Assembly (NCBI GenBank): GCA_905250075.1
Contig: CAJNOP010000042.1
Location: 566,908 to 630,907, forward strand
Source of the DNA: Rotaria sp. Silwood1
Taxonomy: Eukaryota; Rotifera; Eurotatoria; Philodinida; Philodinidae
Length of the DNA: 64,000 nt
Direction: 5' to 3'
Below are positions 47,278 to 61,367 of this stretch, piece after piece (position 1 is the stretch's first letter; each line of letters starts with the position of its first letter). The notes beneath the pieces were generated by a model. It had not been told where the DNA came from. It saw only the letters and a program-made list of their open reading frames with translations, and made no database searches. The translations under genes were made by a program, and so were the position numbers.

Positions 47278-47921
47278 GCCATTGTATAAAACATTGCAAT
47301 ATTGTTTCTCCAGTAGAATTTTTGCAGATATATATATATTTGTTGAATCCATTCACAATCTCTTTAACACTCACACCCATAATTCACGTTCTACATCTTC
47401 GACTCAGGCGAATGATGAATCATTGACTTCTGTCGATACGCATAAGAGAAAGTTGTCAAATACGACCTTTTATTGCTCTCTGCTGACTCCACTTGATCAT
47501 TAGTAAAAAAGAAAGCTGTGTCAGGTGATCTTGACGTGTTTTGACAATTTGAATAGTGATTTACTTCTGAAAATATTCGATTATTTATTATTCACTGAAC
47601 TATTTCGAGCCTTTCTTTAACGAAAACAACGTTTGGATAATATCATCCGAAATCATCCAGCATATGTTGACTTATCGAGGGTAAGAAACTACAATATATT
47701 TTGTAATGATGCGTTCAATTGTCGACATATAAATTTTATCATGACCTCTGTCTTATAACAAAAGACAATAAACCTGATCAGAATTTTGATTTTGATAAGA
47801 GTTTACGAATGATTAAACTACCCATGCAAAAGCTACGGTTACAAGAAAAGGTTAAAAATCGATTATAATAGTGCCATCTTAATCGACTTTTAATTTAATT
47901 GTAAGCAGCTTTTGTTTTACA

Positions 47922-47990
47922 TGGGGTGTGATGTGAGATTGAATATGGGTATGGTTGACGATCAAAAACAAAGATACGCACTCACATCCT
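47922..47990. repeat. Telomere-like foldback 14 (degraded)
   Basis: TGGGGTGTGATGTGAG and ATGGGTATGG, then a spacer of about 25 bp and CGCACTCACATCC. Confidence 0.55.
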
Positions 47991-50390
47991 CGTAATTTAT
48001 CCACTATGATTATTAAATCTTCGTTAGATTTTTATTTTAAACAATATATTCAAAGAAGATCAAAGTACATGCACACAACAGATTTTTGTCGTTCACCTTT
48101 CTATGATGATATCTTTATTTGGGGTGATTTGCATAAGAGAAATAAGGATCACCGTGGTTCGGTTTTTCGTATTAATCATGTAAAACAAGTGTTTAAGAAG
48201 CATGAGTCAATTCTCTTGAAATGGATATCGTTTATCGAAAGAAAGTAATTGATAACATAGTCATATATAGAAGAAAGAGTAGGCTTAATACTCTTCCATT
48301 AATTGTCTGCTGTTCTGTTTTTTCTTTTTTTCCTCTTTGTGCCTTTGAAAAATTGAATAGCGTACTCCTTCGGATATGGTGAGTGGATATGAAGACGACG
48401 GGACGGTGTTGGCAAAGAAAAGACTCACATGCCTACACGCATAAATAATGCCATACGCACGCGCGCATACACATTTTCCTCTAAAGAAATGAACATCTTG
48501 GACAAAATCCATTCTGTTGAACTGATTTAAGAAATTTTCCTAAGTGTAAAATTGTTTTTCGCTTGAAACTAAGAGCATTCGATAGGCTTTTATGATCGAT
48601 GAAGAAGTCTATTTTGGTTTTGAGTCAAATTAAATTGTAAGCTGAAATTTTGTCTGCAGATAGATCATACAATCTCTAGAGAGTAACTAACATTTGAGAA
48701 AAATTAAATGGATTGTTACCGAGATATCAGGTTGTTATAGAAGCGTCTTTATTTTGAAAGACAGCCTGAAACAGGCGTTTCTTTAACACACGGCGCAAGG
48801 CGACAAGGATGGGACTTTCTCGGCTTGCTAATCACCCTAAAGTATTTTTATAGGCAAAACTTCAACCTGAGACACAATCACTGGATTTTTTTGAAACTGT
48901 TGTGCTAACAAGTAAAGAGCTCATGTCTACAAAAGACTTTTTCACTATTCACTAAAACTCAAAAGTTTCAAGCGAAAAGTGACTTTGCACTTGAAGAGTT
49001 TCGCTCGTGAGACGTTTGCGATATTTCACTGACTCGAAGACCTGTCTATGAACAACATGCTTTAGATTACATATCTTGAAAATGAGCTACTCATCGATAT
49101 CTAATCGGATTTCGCAAATTACAGGAAACCAATCCTCATCCTGAGTACATTGAGTATGACAGCTAGTGAGTTTTTTTGGATTTTCGCTACTGTCAACAAG
49201 TCTCATTCCGAGGCTAAATATCAGTTGGAACAGCACTGAACACTTGTAAAATGTTTCTTCCTGTGTTCGAAAGGTGATATTCAACTTTGTTATTTGTGAG
49301 TTTTTTGTTTAAAATAAATACGCTGGACTATCCATAATTCAGCAATCAGGAACATAAAGAGAAAAATCTCTGCCTCTTTTGGCGAACCGTTACTTTCAAA
49401 TATATCTCAAGAATTTTTTTGAATTTCATTTGTTGTACATTCCAAAAGTCATTTTAATCTCGAGCGATTCTTCCAACTCAGAATGATTGCAATGAAGGTT
49501 ATGCAATTCGTAGAGAAGATAATTGAGTAATGATTTTTGTGGAGCGAAAAAGAGTGATAGTGGGTATACAAATAACGCAATCCCTTAATAATGCTCAAAT
49601 ATTTGTTTTTGTTTGTCGATGTGGCGATTGCTGCTGAGAAGAAAAGCATAGATTTGAGTGCAGATTATATTTTTCCGACTTGCCTGTAAAATAGTTTCAC
49701 TTTTGGTAGCAATTACACTAGGAAAATTATTGACATGCAGTGACAGGAATTATTTCTTTCTTCAATCCTAGGCGTAAGAGAAAACTATCGTTTTCTATTT
49801 GTTAACCAATGTTAATTCTGAACAACCTTCAAATTTTTCATTAATCTCTTTATTACTACTTTTACTTGCTTCTTATCTCGAGGTATTCCTCACATTCAAA
49901 TCTATCTCTCAGATGAGATATTCGGTTTTCGTCGTAGAGACTCATTTCAATTGAATGCTCTGATTTCGCACACGAGTTACAATATTACAAAAGAGAAATT
50001 CAATGTTTGTTACTCGAATCATTTTTAGTTTCGTCTTTTCTTTTGATCACATTTTTTAATTCGAAAATCATCCTTACTTCTTGCTTCAATAAAGACATGT
50101 GTTTTCTTGAATATTGAGAAGGAGTTCAACGCATCCTAACATGTCTCAAAAGTTTGAAGTTGATGGACATACTGTTATTCTACCTCTACCAAGTATTATA
50201 CACCGATTGAAATTTCAGACCATCATATTCTTATATCATTATTTCGAAACTATACTGTAACATTATCTATTGTATGAAGATATTAGTATAGACTGCACTG
50301 CACAAAGAGTTTACTTATTAATTTGTATGAAACTGGTTCGGAAGCAAGTAAGTCTTGATCTTGTTTAATGCCTCTGTAGTGACGAGAAGG

Positions 50391-50454
50391 TATGGGTGCG
50401 TGTGGTTGTTGGTCTTGTCTTCACACCCACCCATTCATACCGCATCTACGCCCT
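50391..50454. repeat. Telomere-like foldback 15
   Basis: TATGGGTGCGTGTGG, spacer ttgttggtcttgtcttc, then ACACCCACCCATTCATACC and CTACGCCC. Arms pair with a few mismatches. Confidence 0.75.
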
Positions 50455-52689
50455 TAGTCTCAAGCAGAAAATCTTAACATTTGGCATTAAGTTGAAGTGA
50501 CTAACTTTAACTTATTTTTAAATAGCCGTCAATGATTCATCTATAGTGTCAAGGTTTTAAAAGATTTTGAGAAATTTTAGAGATTTTCAATGCCAAAATC
50601 TGCTTTTTATCCCTTGGATTTATTACTCTGCTCATACGCATTCAAATGTAACCTACCAGAATATATGCTTGTTTGACGCAAAAAAAAAAGATCAAGTGAA
50701 GAAATAAAAGAGTGCTAAACCATTTATTCTCATAACTTTCAGCGGTGCATATGTTCGAGAGGGATGGATATATCAAGCTGAAATTTTCTGGACAATCTGA
50801 TTTCTATGGTCTCGACTTATGATTAAGATTTGAGGAGAAAATATCGGGATTGATTTTGTTTTATTCCTGTGCTAGTCCAATCTATATCTCTGAATATTCG
50901 GGCATCAATACCTCGAGAGAGACATTAGATGGAGAACTGAAGTTTTTTAGGCAATCTTTTATTAATGGCTGTGAAGTGTGGACAAAATCTGACGATAAAA
51001 GGTTGAGATTAAATGTTCGACTGTTCTGATTGGTTATCGACATGGATTTCCGGTTTTCTATACGCTGAATTAGACAATTATTTTCTTTCTGTTGTCGTAT
51101 TTCTAATGATACTAGAAATTTATCGTGAAAACTGCAGTTCTTTAGTTGGCGTGCAACAAAAGCTGAAAAGTTATCTAGCACCACACGATTAGCTGTAAGA
51201 GTAACTATGGTCACCTACTAGAAATGCACTAATGTTGATCAAACTTGGACGCCTTTCAACAGCTGCCAGTTTCGTTTATGTCTGTCAGATAATGAGGAGA
51301 GCGGACCATTACAAGTTATGTACAGATTGGAAAAGTTTCCCCACGAAATTGTTCACACAATCAGTAAATGGATGAATGTCGGGTGTTTTTCAGTTTTTCT
51401 TTATTTGAAGTGACGAGGTGCCTTTTTTATTTTCCTGAATTTCGTAGAAATATGTGTAACCTAGTCAAGAAAAGTAAATTGTATGCCTGATTCTATTAAG
51501 TGTATCAACAACTCACAACACTGGATGTTCTTTGAAAATGAAAACGAATACAATTACTAGTAACAGTGAATGTCAAAAAGTTCTTGAAGTTACTTTCAGT
51601 ATCAGAAGGGAACTGTAAAACACAGATGTATGAAAGGCAAATCAAACGTTAGTGGAGTAGAATTACGACACAGAATATTGAATGAAAGACAATAATTGCT
51701 TTTCTTATTAGTATTGATCTAAGAGACACAAAAGGCAATTATCAACGCAAGCGATGAAAAATCAAAAAATTCAGCTTTATTTTTCTTGCAGTGGAACGAT
51801 GTGAAGATAGTACTTTTCTATTTGGAACCTGTACGATGAGCTTTAGCAGAGAAACATTAAATTTTGAAGACGATGGAAGACAGCTTGAGTAAGTCAATTC
51901 TATGAACTACCAAGTCTTCAATTTAGATGCTACTTGATAACCGAACACAAATTAAAGTTCTAATGAAATAAGAAAATGGTGTTGGCAAGCTAGACTTATG
52001 GTTGAAATATGCCACAATTTATTCTTCTCTAGTTTTGAAGCGAAGATCAATATAGCAGATAGAGCTACCTGCTCAAATCTTTGAACAATGTCGAAACCAG
52101 TCGTGGTGATATACAGCTCTTCTGAGTCTATCACAAGGATCTCCTAAAAATTCTCACTTACAATGAATGAAACTTAAAATATATTTTATGCGTGATTGTG
52201 AGTCTATGAAGAAAATATATGTTATTCATGATTATTGCAGATATTTTGAGTTGTTCTTAAAAAGGCAATCCAAAGGCATGTATATTTTCGATGCGTACAT
52301 TTTATTAAAATTGAAAACTATTGTAAATATAGAAAACATGAACACAAAAAATTGTTGAAAATATTGAAAAAAGGAAATTATATAAGGAAAAATATAGAAG
52401 AAGAACACTAACTAGAAAAAAAAGATTGAGAGAAAGGAAGTAACGGGTGAGCAATGTTCAATGATAACCATGAGATTTGATGGAAATGCTTGGTTTTTTA
52501 TGCTGATCTCTGGTTGTGCCATGTTCTCTATAAAGAAAAATTAGTGATTTAGTCCACTGTCAAAAAGTACCCGACATGATAATCACAAAGAAGAATATAC
52601 AACTGATGAAATTAAACACCAGCGACAGTCTTTCGATGTTTTATCATAGAAACAACATATTGATGCAACTTACCTGTCTGATGGCTAAA

Positions 52690-55600
52690 GACACTATTCA
52701 AATATTCTTCTTACCTCGAAACAATCATAGTCCATTTCTGCTATCATCGAAAACTATATGCATCATACATCAACCACACCACGATACAATACTGATATCT
52801 TGCTGAATTTGAAGAAAACATTTGCAGCTGATTTCATGATCCAGCAACAAGAAACAAAAGACTAGTTCAAACAAAGGTCCTATTCTAACATTTTCCTCGA
52901 TTCGAAGCAACTGTTTACATTTGATTATATGATTCACGAACAAATGACAGAATGAATAATACAAAGTAATATGCTATTTAAATACTTTTCTTAACTTGAA
53001 GTAACGATTCGGGGTTGATCACATGATGCCAGAAAACACGACAACTGAATAATTCATATGAGCATTCGTTTCCAGTATTGTGCTCCATTCGAAACAAAGG
53101 TTTCAAGCTGAATTTGTTATCTACGAACAGGTGACAGATAAACAATTCAAACTAAGATTTTATTAAAATGTTTTGCTCTATCCAGAGCAAATATTTGCAG
53201 CAAATTTAGTAATCAACACACATCCGATGAATGAATTATTCATACCAAAATTCTATTCAAGTATTTCGATTCATTTGAAGCTGAATTTGAAGCTGAGTTT
53301 GTTATCTACGAGCTGGTTACAAATGAATAACTTACAGGAACATTCTATTGAAATATTTTGCTCGATTCAGAGCAAATATTTGCAGCAAATTTAGTAATCA
53401 ACACACATCTGATGAATGAATTATTCATATCAAAATTCTATTCAAGTATTTCGATGCATTGGAAGCTGAATTTGAAGCTGACTTCTTTACCAATGCACAC
53501 AAAATAAGTCGGTAGTCCAAACAAAGGTTCCAGTCAAGTATTTTTCTTCGTTCTCCAAAAAGAAAAGCATTTCATTCCATGGCCGACGCACACCTGTCAA
53601 ATCTACTGTCCAGAACAACAGTTTTTTCTGATATTTGGCTCGATTCCAAGCAAACATTTCGACTTCATTCCATTCTCGTGGAACATAGGACAAATCTACA
53701 ATTGGTAAGAAAATCAATTCCATATATTTTACCTAATTCGAACCCGAGGGATGGTCTTATTTTCATGATTGACGATTACGTGCAAAATGAATAATTCAAA
53801 GTAACATTTTATTCACCTATGTTGCTCCGTTCAAAGGAAAGAGTTTGATTTGATTTCGTTCCCTAGGGACAGATCATAAACAACTAGTTCAAACAAACAT
53901 GCTATTCAACTGTTTAGCTCGCTTTAAAGCAAAGATTTAGCATTGATTCAACAAACAAGAACGTACATAAAATGAAAAATTTGTAACAAAATTTCATTCA
54001 AATATTGTTCTCCTTTCAAACAAGAGACTTGGAGTTGATTTCTTATCTATCAACAGACCATATATGAATAATTCAAATAAATATACTATTCAAATATTTC
54101 GCTCCATTCAAACCCAACATTTGGAGTTAATTTTGTTATTTACCAACACACAACCAATGAAAAATGCATAGGAAGATTCTATTCAAATGTCTTAACCGTT
54201 TCAAACCAAACAATTCCAGTTGATTTTGTTATCTATGAACAGACAATGAAGGAATAACAGGCAGTAACATTCTATTCACATGTCTTGATCCTTTCGAACC
54301 AAACAATTCCAGTTGATTTTGCCATCTATGAACAGACAATGAAGGAATAACAGCCAGGAACATTCTATTCACATATTTTCCTCGATTTCAACCATCGACT
54401 TGCAGTTGGTTTTGTTATATATAGACTAAGAAAAAATGAGTAGTTCATATGAACATTCAATTCAAATTCTTTACTCCATTCGAACTAATGATTTGCACTT
54501 GATCATGTTATCTACGAACAGACAACAAATGCATAATTAAAATCAACATTCTGTTCAAATACATTGCTCGGTTCGAACGAAAGATTTGGAGCAGATTGTG
54601 TAGACTACCAACAGACAAAAGATGACCAATCCAAAGCAACCTTCTATTTCAATATTTTGCTTGACTCGAAACAAATGTTTTGAGTTGATTTTGGTATCTA
54701 TGGACCAACAAAAAATAAATAATTTATATCAAACAGCGATTCAAATATTTTGCTGCAATCCAACAAAAGATTTCGAGTTCATTTTGTTTACTATGGACAG
54801 ACAACAAATAAATAGCTCATAAAAATATTCTATTCAGCTATTTTCCTTGATTCATACGAAAGACTTGGAGCTGATTTTGTTATATATAAACCGGCAACAA
54901 ATCAATATTTCCTAGGAACATTCTATTCAAATGTTTTCCCTCATTCAAATCAAAGATTTGCAGTTGATTTGATTACCTACGATCAAAAAATAATGAATAG
55001 TTTACACCAAGATTCTATTCACATATGCTATTCCTTTGCAAACTAAATGATTGCGATTAATTCTGTTATCTACAAACCGGTCAAAAAATGAATAATTCAA
55101 AGTAACATTCTATTCAAATATATTGCTGCAATCTAACCTAAGGTTTTAAGTTCATTTTGTTAACTACAAACACACAACAAACAAATGGTTCATAAAAACA
55201 TTCTATTCAAGTATTTTGCTCGATTTGAAAGAAAGCCCTTGAAGCTGATTTCGTTATATAGAAACACATAACAAATAAATAGTTCAAACCAACATTCATT
55301 TCAAATATTCGGCTCGATTTGAATCAAAAATTTACAGTTCACTTTGGTTTCTGCGACCCACACCAGATGTACAATTAATATAAACATTCTATTTAAATAA
55401 TTTACTTCATTCGAACCGAGTATTTTCCGTTGTTTTTGCTATCTATGGACAGACAACAAATCAATAGTTCATAAAAATATTCAACGCAAATATTCTGCTC
55501 GATTCGAGACAAACGTTTTAAGTTGATTTGGTTCCTTACGAACAGACAACAAATGAATAGGTCATAGCAACATTCAATTCAAATATTTTTCGTCATGCGA

Positions 55601-58600
55601 AACGAAGATTTGAAGTTGACTTTGTTGTCTACCAAGAGACAACAAAGGTATGGTTCATAGAAAAATTTAATTTAAATGTTTTGCTTTATTCGAACCAAAG
55701 ATCTGGAGTTGATTTGGTAATCTACGGACAGACAAAAATCGAATAGTTCGTAGTAACATTCTATTCAAGTGTTTTGCTAGCTTAGAATCAAAGGCTTGGA
55801 GTTGACTTTGTTATCTACGAACAGGCAACAAATGAATACTGCACAGCAACATTCAATTCAAATATTTCGTTCAATTGAGAACAAAATTCACAACTCATTC
55901 CATAATCAATGAACATCCGATGCCTGAAATGTTCATAACAAAATCCTGTTCAAGTTTTTCCTTCATTGGACGCTAAATTTGAAGCTGAATACTTCATCTG
56001 TGAACACATAAAAAACCACCAGTGCAAACAAAGTTTCTATTCCCGTATTTTCCTTGGTTTCACTGAAACAAGTTGACCTCATTCTACGCTCCACGCACGC
56101 AGGCCAAATGTGTTGTGTAGATCAACAGTATATTCTGATATTTGACTCAATTCAAAGCAAATATTTCGTCTTCATTCTACGATCGAGGAACAACTGATGT
56201 AGGTTTAACTAAAACCAACACCTATTCAAATTTTCTTCTCGATTGGAACCAATGATTTGCAGTTGATTTTGTTATCTATGACCAGACAGAAAATGAATAA
56301 GTCAAATTAGTATTCTATTCTTATATTTTGCTCGTTCCGAATCAAAGATTTGGCGATAGTTAAAAGCTAGAAAAACAAACACCAAATGAATAATTCATAC
56401 CAATACTTTGTTCAACTATTTTGCTAGGTGCAGAGCAAAGATTAGAAGTTGATTTTGTTCTTGATGAACAAACAACAAAAGAGTTCTTCAAACAAAAATG
56501 GTAGTCATGTATTTCGTTCGCTTCTAAAATACGATTTTAAGTTTAAGTAAGTACTCACGAAAACATAACAAATGAATAATTCAAAGGAGTACTCTATTCA
56601 AGTATTTTTCTTGATTCGAACCAAAGTTTTGGAGTTGGTTTTGTTAAACACGAACAGATAATAAATGATTAAGGTAAATTAATATTCTCTTCAAGTATGT
56701 GGTCAATTCAAACCTAAGTTTTTAAGTTGATTTTATTATATACGAACAGAGAATAAATGAATAATTTAAAGCAGTATCCTATTCAAGCTTTTTGCTTGAT
56801 CCGAGCCAAAGTTTTGGAGTTAGTTTTGTTAAATACGAACAGACAATAAATGATTAATGTAAATTAATATTCTCTTCAAGTATGTGGTCAATTCAAACCT
56901 AAGTTTTTAAGTTGATTTCATTATATACGAACAGAAAATAAATGAATAATTCAAAGGAGTATCCTATTCAAGTTTTTTGCTTGATTTGAATCAAAGCTTT
57001 TGACTTGATTTTCTTATCTACGAAAAGACAACAAACAAATACTTCAAATTAATATTCTCTTCAAGTATACGGTCGATTCGAACCTAAGTTTTTAAGTTCA
57101 TTTTCGTATCTACGAACAGGCAACACACGAATAATTAAAATTAACATTCTATTGAAATATTTTGCTTGATCTGAATCAAAGCTTTTGAATTGATTTTCTT
57201 GTCTACGGAAGGACAATAAATGAATACTTCAAAATAACATTCTTTTCAAATATTGGTCGATTCGAACCTAAGTTTTGAAGTTAATTGTCTTATCTATGAA
57301 CCGAAAACACATGAATAATTAAAATGAACATATGGTTGAAATATTTTGCTCAATGTCAACGAAAAATTTGAAACTGATTTGGTTATCTATTATAAGTGAA
57401 CAAATGAATAATTGAAAGGAACTTTCTATTCAAATCTTTCGCTCAGTTCGATGCAAAGATTTGGAGTTGATTTCGTAATGGACAGAGGCATGACGAATGT
57501 ATAATTAATATCATTGTATTCAGCTATCCGCATTATTTTCCAGCAAATAGGTTGAGTTAGTACCATGACTGTCAAACACGTGCAATATGTATATTTCAAA
57601 TTAAAATTCCGTTAAACTATATGACTCCGTCCAAAGCGATAACCGGAATTAGTTTCTCTTATTGATTTGCAGCTCAAAAATGAATAGCTCAAACAAATGT
57701 GCTATTCAAACACTTTGCTCAGTTTGAAACAACAATTTGGCATTGCTGACCTTATCGACACCTATATGACAAATGGGTACTTCAAACTAACATTGTATTC
57801 AAATGTTTTTTCGAATCAATACAACGATTTAGAGTTGATTTTGTGATCCCTAAACATACAATGAATGAAGAATTCATAATAGGATCCTGTTCAGCTATTT
57901 TGCTCGATTCTAAGCATAGATTTAGGGCTCATTCGATCATCGATGAACACCAAAGAAAGTGTATAGTTTACAACAACATTTTCTACAAGTATTTTGCGGA
58001 ACTGTAATGGCAGGCGCAAGGTCGATTCCATAATCGACCCACACATGGCAACTGAATACTTCATACCATCAAACTTTTCAAGGGTTTGTTTAAATGCGAA
58101 GCAAAGATTAGGAGTTGATTTTATTATGGACGATCAAGCAACAAATGAATAAATCACAGAAATATTCACTCCAAATATTATGCTTCATTCGAACCAAAAC
58201 AATCGAAGGTAATTTCCTAATCTACGAACAGAGAACCAATAAACAGTTCACAAGAGTATTCAATCCAAATATTTTGTTTCATACAAAGAAGAGATTTGAA
58301 GTTGCTTTTATTATCTATGAACAGACGCGAACGAATAATCCACAGAAAAATTCTATTCAACCATTCTGCTCTATTTGAACAAAACATTTAGACTTGGTCT
58401 TATTGTTCACGAGCAGACAACAAATAAATAAATCAAAGTAACATTCTCTTCAAATGTTCAGCTCCATTCGAAATAGAGATTTGGAGTTGATTTTATTGTT
58501 TTCGAACAAACTAGAAATGAATAATTCGAACCAGCATTCTATACAAATATTTTGCTCCATCTGAATCAGAGATTTGAAGTTCATTTTATTATCTACAAAC

Positions 58601-61355
58601 AGACGCCACGGAAAAACTCATAGTAACATTCTATTCAAAGATTTTTCTCGATTCGAACTGAAGTTTTGGAGTCGATTTTGTTATTTAGGAACAGACAAAA
58701 AATAAATAGTTCATACGAACATAGTATTGAAATATTTCGCTGCATTTGAATCAATAATTTGGACTTGATTTTGTTATATACGAACAGACAACAAATGAAT
58801 AGTTCATACCAAGCTTCTTTTGAAATATTTGACTGCATTCGAACAAATGATTTGGGGTTGATTTTTGTTATCAACAAGGACATAAGAAATGAATAATTCA
58901 AATTAACACTCTGTTTAACTATTTAGCTGCTTTTGAATAAAAATTTCCGTGTTGATGTGGATAACTACGAACAGAGAAGAAATAAATAACTCAAAGCAAT
59001 ATTCTATTCAAATCTTTTGCTACATTCAAATAAAAAATGCAGAGTTAGTTTTGTTGTTTACGAACAGAGAAGAAATAAATAATTCAGATTAATAGTCTAT
59101 TCAAATATTTTGCTCCATTCGAATATAAAATGCGGTGTTGATTTGGTTGTCTACGGACAGACAACAAATGAATCATTCAAATTAACATTCTATTCCATTA
59201 TTTTCCTCAATTTGAATCAAAAATGCAGAGTTAATTTTGTTATCTACGAATGACAAAAAATGAATAATTCTAACCAGCATCCTCTCGATGTATTTTACTC
59301 TATTCAAACCAAAGTTTTGAAGTTGATTTTGTCATAAACAATCAGAGAATGAATGGATAATTCAAAGTAACATTCTATTGAAATATTGTGCTCGTTACGA
59401 AGCATACTTTCGGACTTGATTCTGTTATCTACAAAGAGAGAAGAAATGACTAATTAGTAGCAAGATTTCATTGAAATATTTTGGTTCATCCGAACCAAAG
59501 ATCTGAAGTTGATTTTGTTATCGACGAACAGAGAAGAGATGAATAATTCATAGGAATAGTCATTTCAAATATTTTTGTGAATTCGAATCAAATATTTGGA
59601 GTTGGTTGGTAGGCCACCGGCCTGACAGGAACTGAATAATTTGAACAAAGAGCCTAGTCAAATATGTTGCTTACTTGAAAAAGAACTTTTGAAATTGGCT
59701 ATATAATTGAAGATCGCTCGACAAATGAATAATACAAACAACGCTTATATTCAAATCTTTTGCTCAATTCCAAGGAAAGGTTTGTAGTTGATTTCATTAT
59801 TGACAGCCACGTGACAAATGAATAATTAGAATCAACATTCTATTCAAACATTTTGTTCAGTTCGGAGCAAAGATTTGGGGTTGATGCATGATCACAAATC
59901 ACATGGCAAATGAATAGTTCAAAACAGCGTTTTATTCAAACATTTTACTCAATTCGAAGGAAAAATTTGTAGTTCATTTCATTATCGATGAGCACATGAC
60001 AAATGAATAGTTCAAAGAAACGTTTTATTCAAACATTATACTCAATTTGAAGCAAAGATTTGGAATTGATTTCATTATCGATGAGTACATGACAAATGCA
60101 TAGTTCAAAGAAACGTTTTATTCAAACATTATACTCAATTCGAAGGAAGGATTTGGTGTTGATTTCATTATCAAGGAACATACGACAAAATGAATTCTTC
60201 ATAACAACATTCTATTCAAACGTTTTGCTTGATTGGAAGTAAAGATTTGAAATTGATTACATTATCGACAAGCACGCTACGTATGTAGATTTCAAACAAA
60301 GATTCCATTCAAATATTGTACTCGCTTGGAAGAAACCGGTCGCTGCTCCCAAGATGCTTGTAGATCACATGGTGTGTAAACAATTCTAATAAAGAAAATA
60401 TTCACATATTTTCTACATGCCAACGAGAAAATTGGGAGTTCGTGATATGATCGTCTAATACATCACAAATGAATATTTTATACCAAGAGTCTATTCAAAT
60501 AATTTGTTCACTGCAGAGAAAACGTGTTCACTCCGTGAAGTGATCAATGAAATTATTGCAAAAGAATAATTCATACCAACATTTTAACCAAATAATTTCG
60601 TCCTGTAGGGATTATATATCCAGCTCATGATATGGTCGACGAATACATGACAAACGAACATTTCATAAGAAGATTTGATTCAAATGATATGGCCACGTCA
60701 GCGACAAAAAGCCAAGTTTGTGATATGATCGATAAATATGTGCCAAGCGAATAAGTAGTATGAAGATTCTATTCAAATATTTTCCTCACTCTAGACAACA
60801 CATGTTCAATTCATGATTTCATTAATGAACACTCGACAAAATGAATAACTCGTACTAACATTCCATTCAAATGTTGTCCTCGTTTTAAAGAAAATATCTT
60901 CAGTTCGTAATATGATCGATGAATACACGGAAAATAAATACTGGAAACAAAACTTGTACACAAATATTTTGCTCGATTTGAATCAAAGATTCGGAGTTGA
61001 TTTTGTTATCTACGATCAGACAAACAATAAACAGTTAATACCAGAATTATATTGAAATATTTTGCTTGATTTGAACCAAAGATTCGGAGTTGATTTTGTT
61101 ATCTACGATCAGACAACCAATAAACAGTTAATAAGAGAATTTTATTCAAATATTTTGCCCGATTCGAATCGAAGATTTAGAGTTGATTTTTTATCTATGA
61201 GCAGGCGACCAATACACAGATAATATCAGAATTTTATTCAAATATTTTCCTCGATTCAAATCGAGAATTTAGAGTTGATTTTGTTATCGACGAGCAGACA
61301 ACCAATAAACAGTTAATAGCAGAATTTTATTCAACTATTTTGCTCCCTTTGAAGT
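52690..61355. repeat. Degenerate ~92-bp satellite array, roughly 90 or more units
   Basis: A unit of about 91-94 bp recurs head-to-tail across 8.7 kb. Its recurring words are ATTCTATTCAAATATTTTGC, TCGATTCGAACCAAAGATTT, GGAGTTGATTTTGTTATCTA, CGAACAGACAACAAATGAAT and AATTCA. Units are diverged by point changes and small indels. There are stops in every frame, so short frames within it are shadows. A two-unit (185-bp) higher-order period is visible at about 56.6-57.1 kb (copies of AATATTCTCTTCAAGTATG at 56681, 56866 and, partly, 57051) and another at 53.2-53.5 kb. The most similar neighbouring units are at the right edge (60.97-61.35 kb). The left edge fades gradually into unique sequence. Confidence 0.92.
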
Positions 61356-61367
61356 CAACTTGTGAGG

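Larger units (their letters stand above)
46190..52690. other. Long gene-poor region
   Basis: About 6.5 kb with only short frames. Candidates looked at were 47955-48248 (+, 97 codons) and 50882-51214 (-, 110 codons beginning at GTG); neither has a domain, signal peptide or clear splice context. Three telomere-like foldbacks and an (AT)n tract near 46763 are present. From about 52.5 kb the sequence grades into the satellite. Confidence 0.45.

Noticed and set aside
47955..48248. 97-codon plus-strand frame
   Set aside because: The first part overlaps the C-arm of a telomere-like foldback; no domain.
981..50454. True chromosome end or simple interstitial telomere
   Set aside because: Each site is short and two-armed within unique sequence containing genes on both sides; none runs to a terminus.
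50882..51214. 110-codon minus-strand frame
   Set aside because: Starts at GTG, has no recognised family and lies in AT-rich gene-poor DNA; may be a relic but cannot be supported.
53173..58901. Several 70-90 codon frames in the 92-bp satellite
   Set aside because: They are chance gaps between stops in the repeat and are not in the same frame from unit to unit.
52690..61355. CRISPR-like array
   Set aside because: Units are contiguous and degenerate with no constant repeat and unique spacer, and the genome is eukaryotic.
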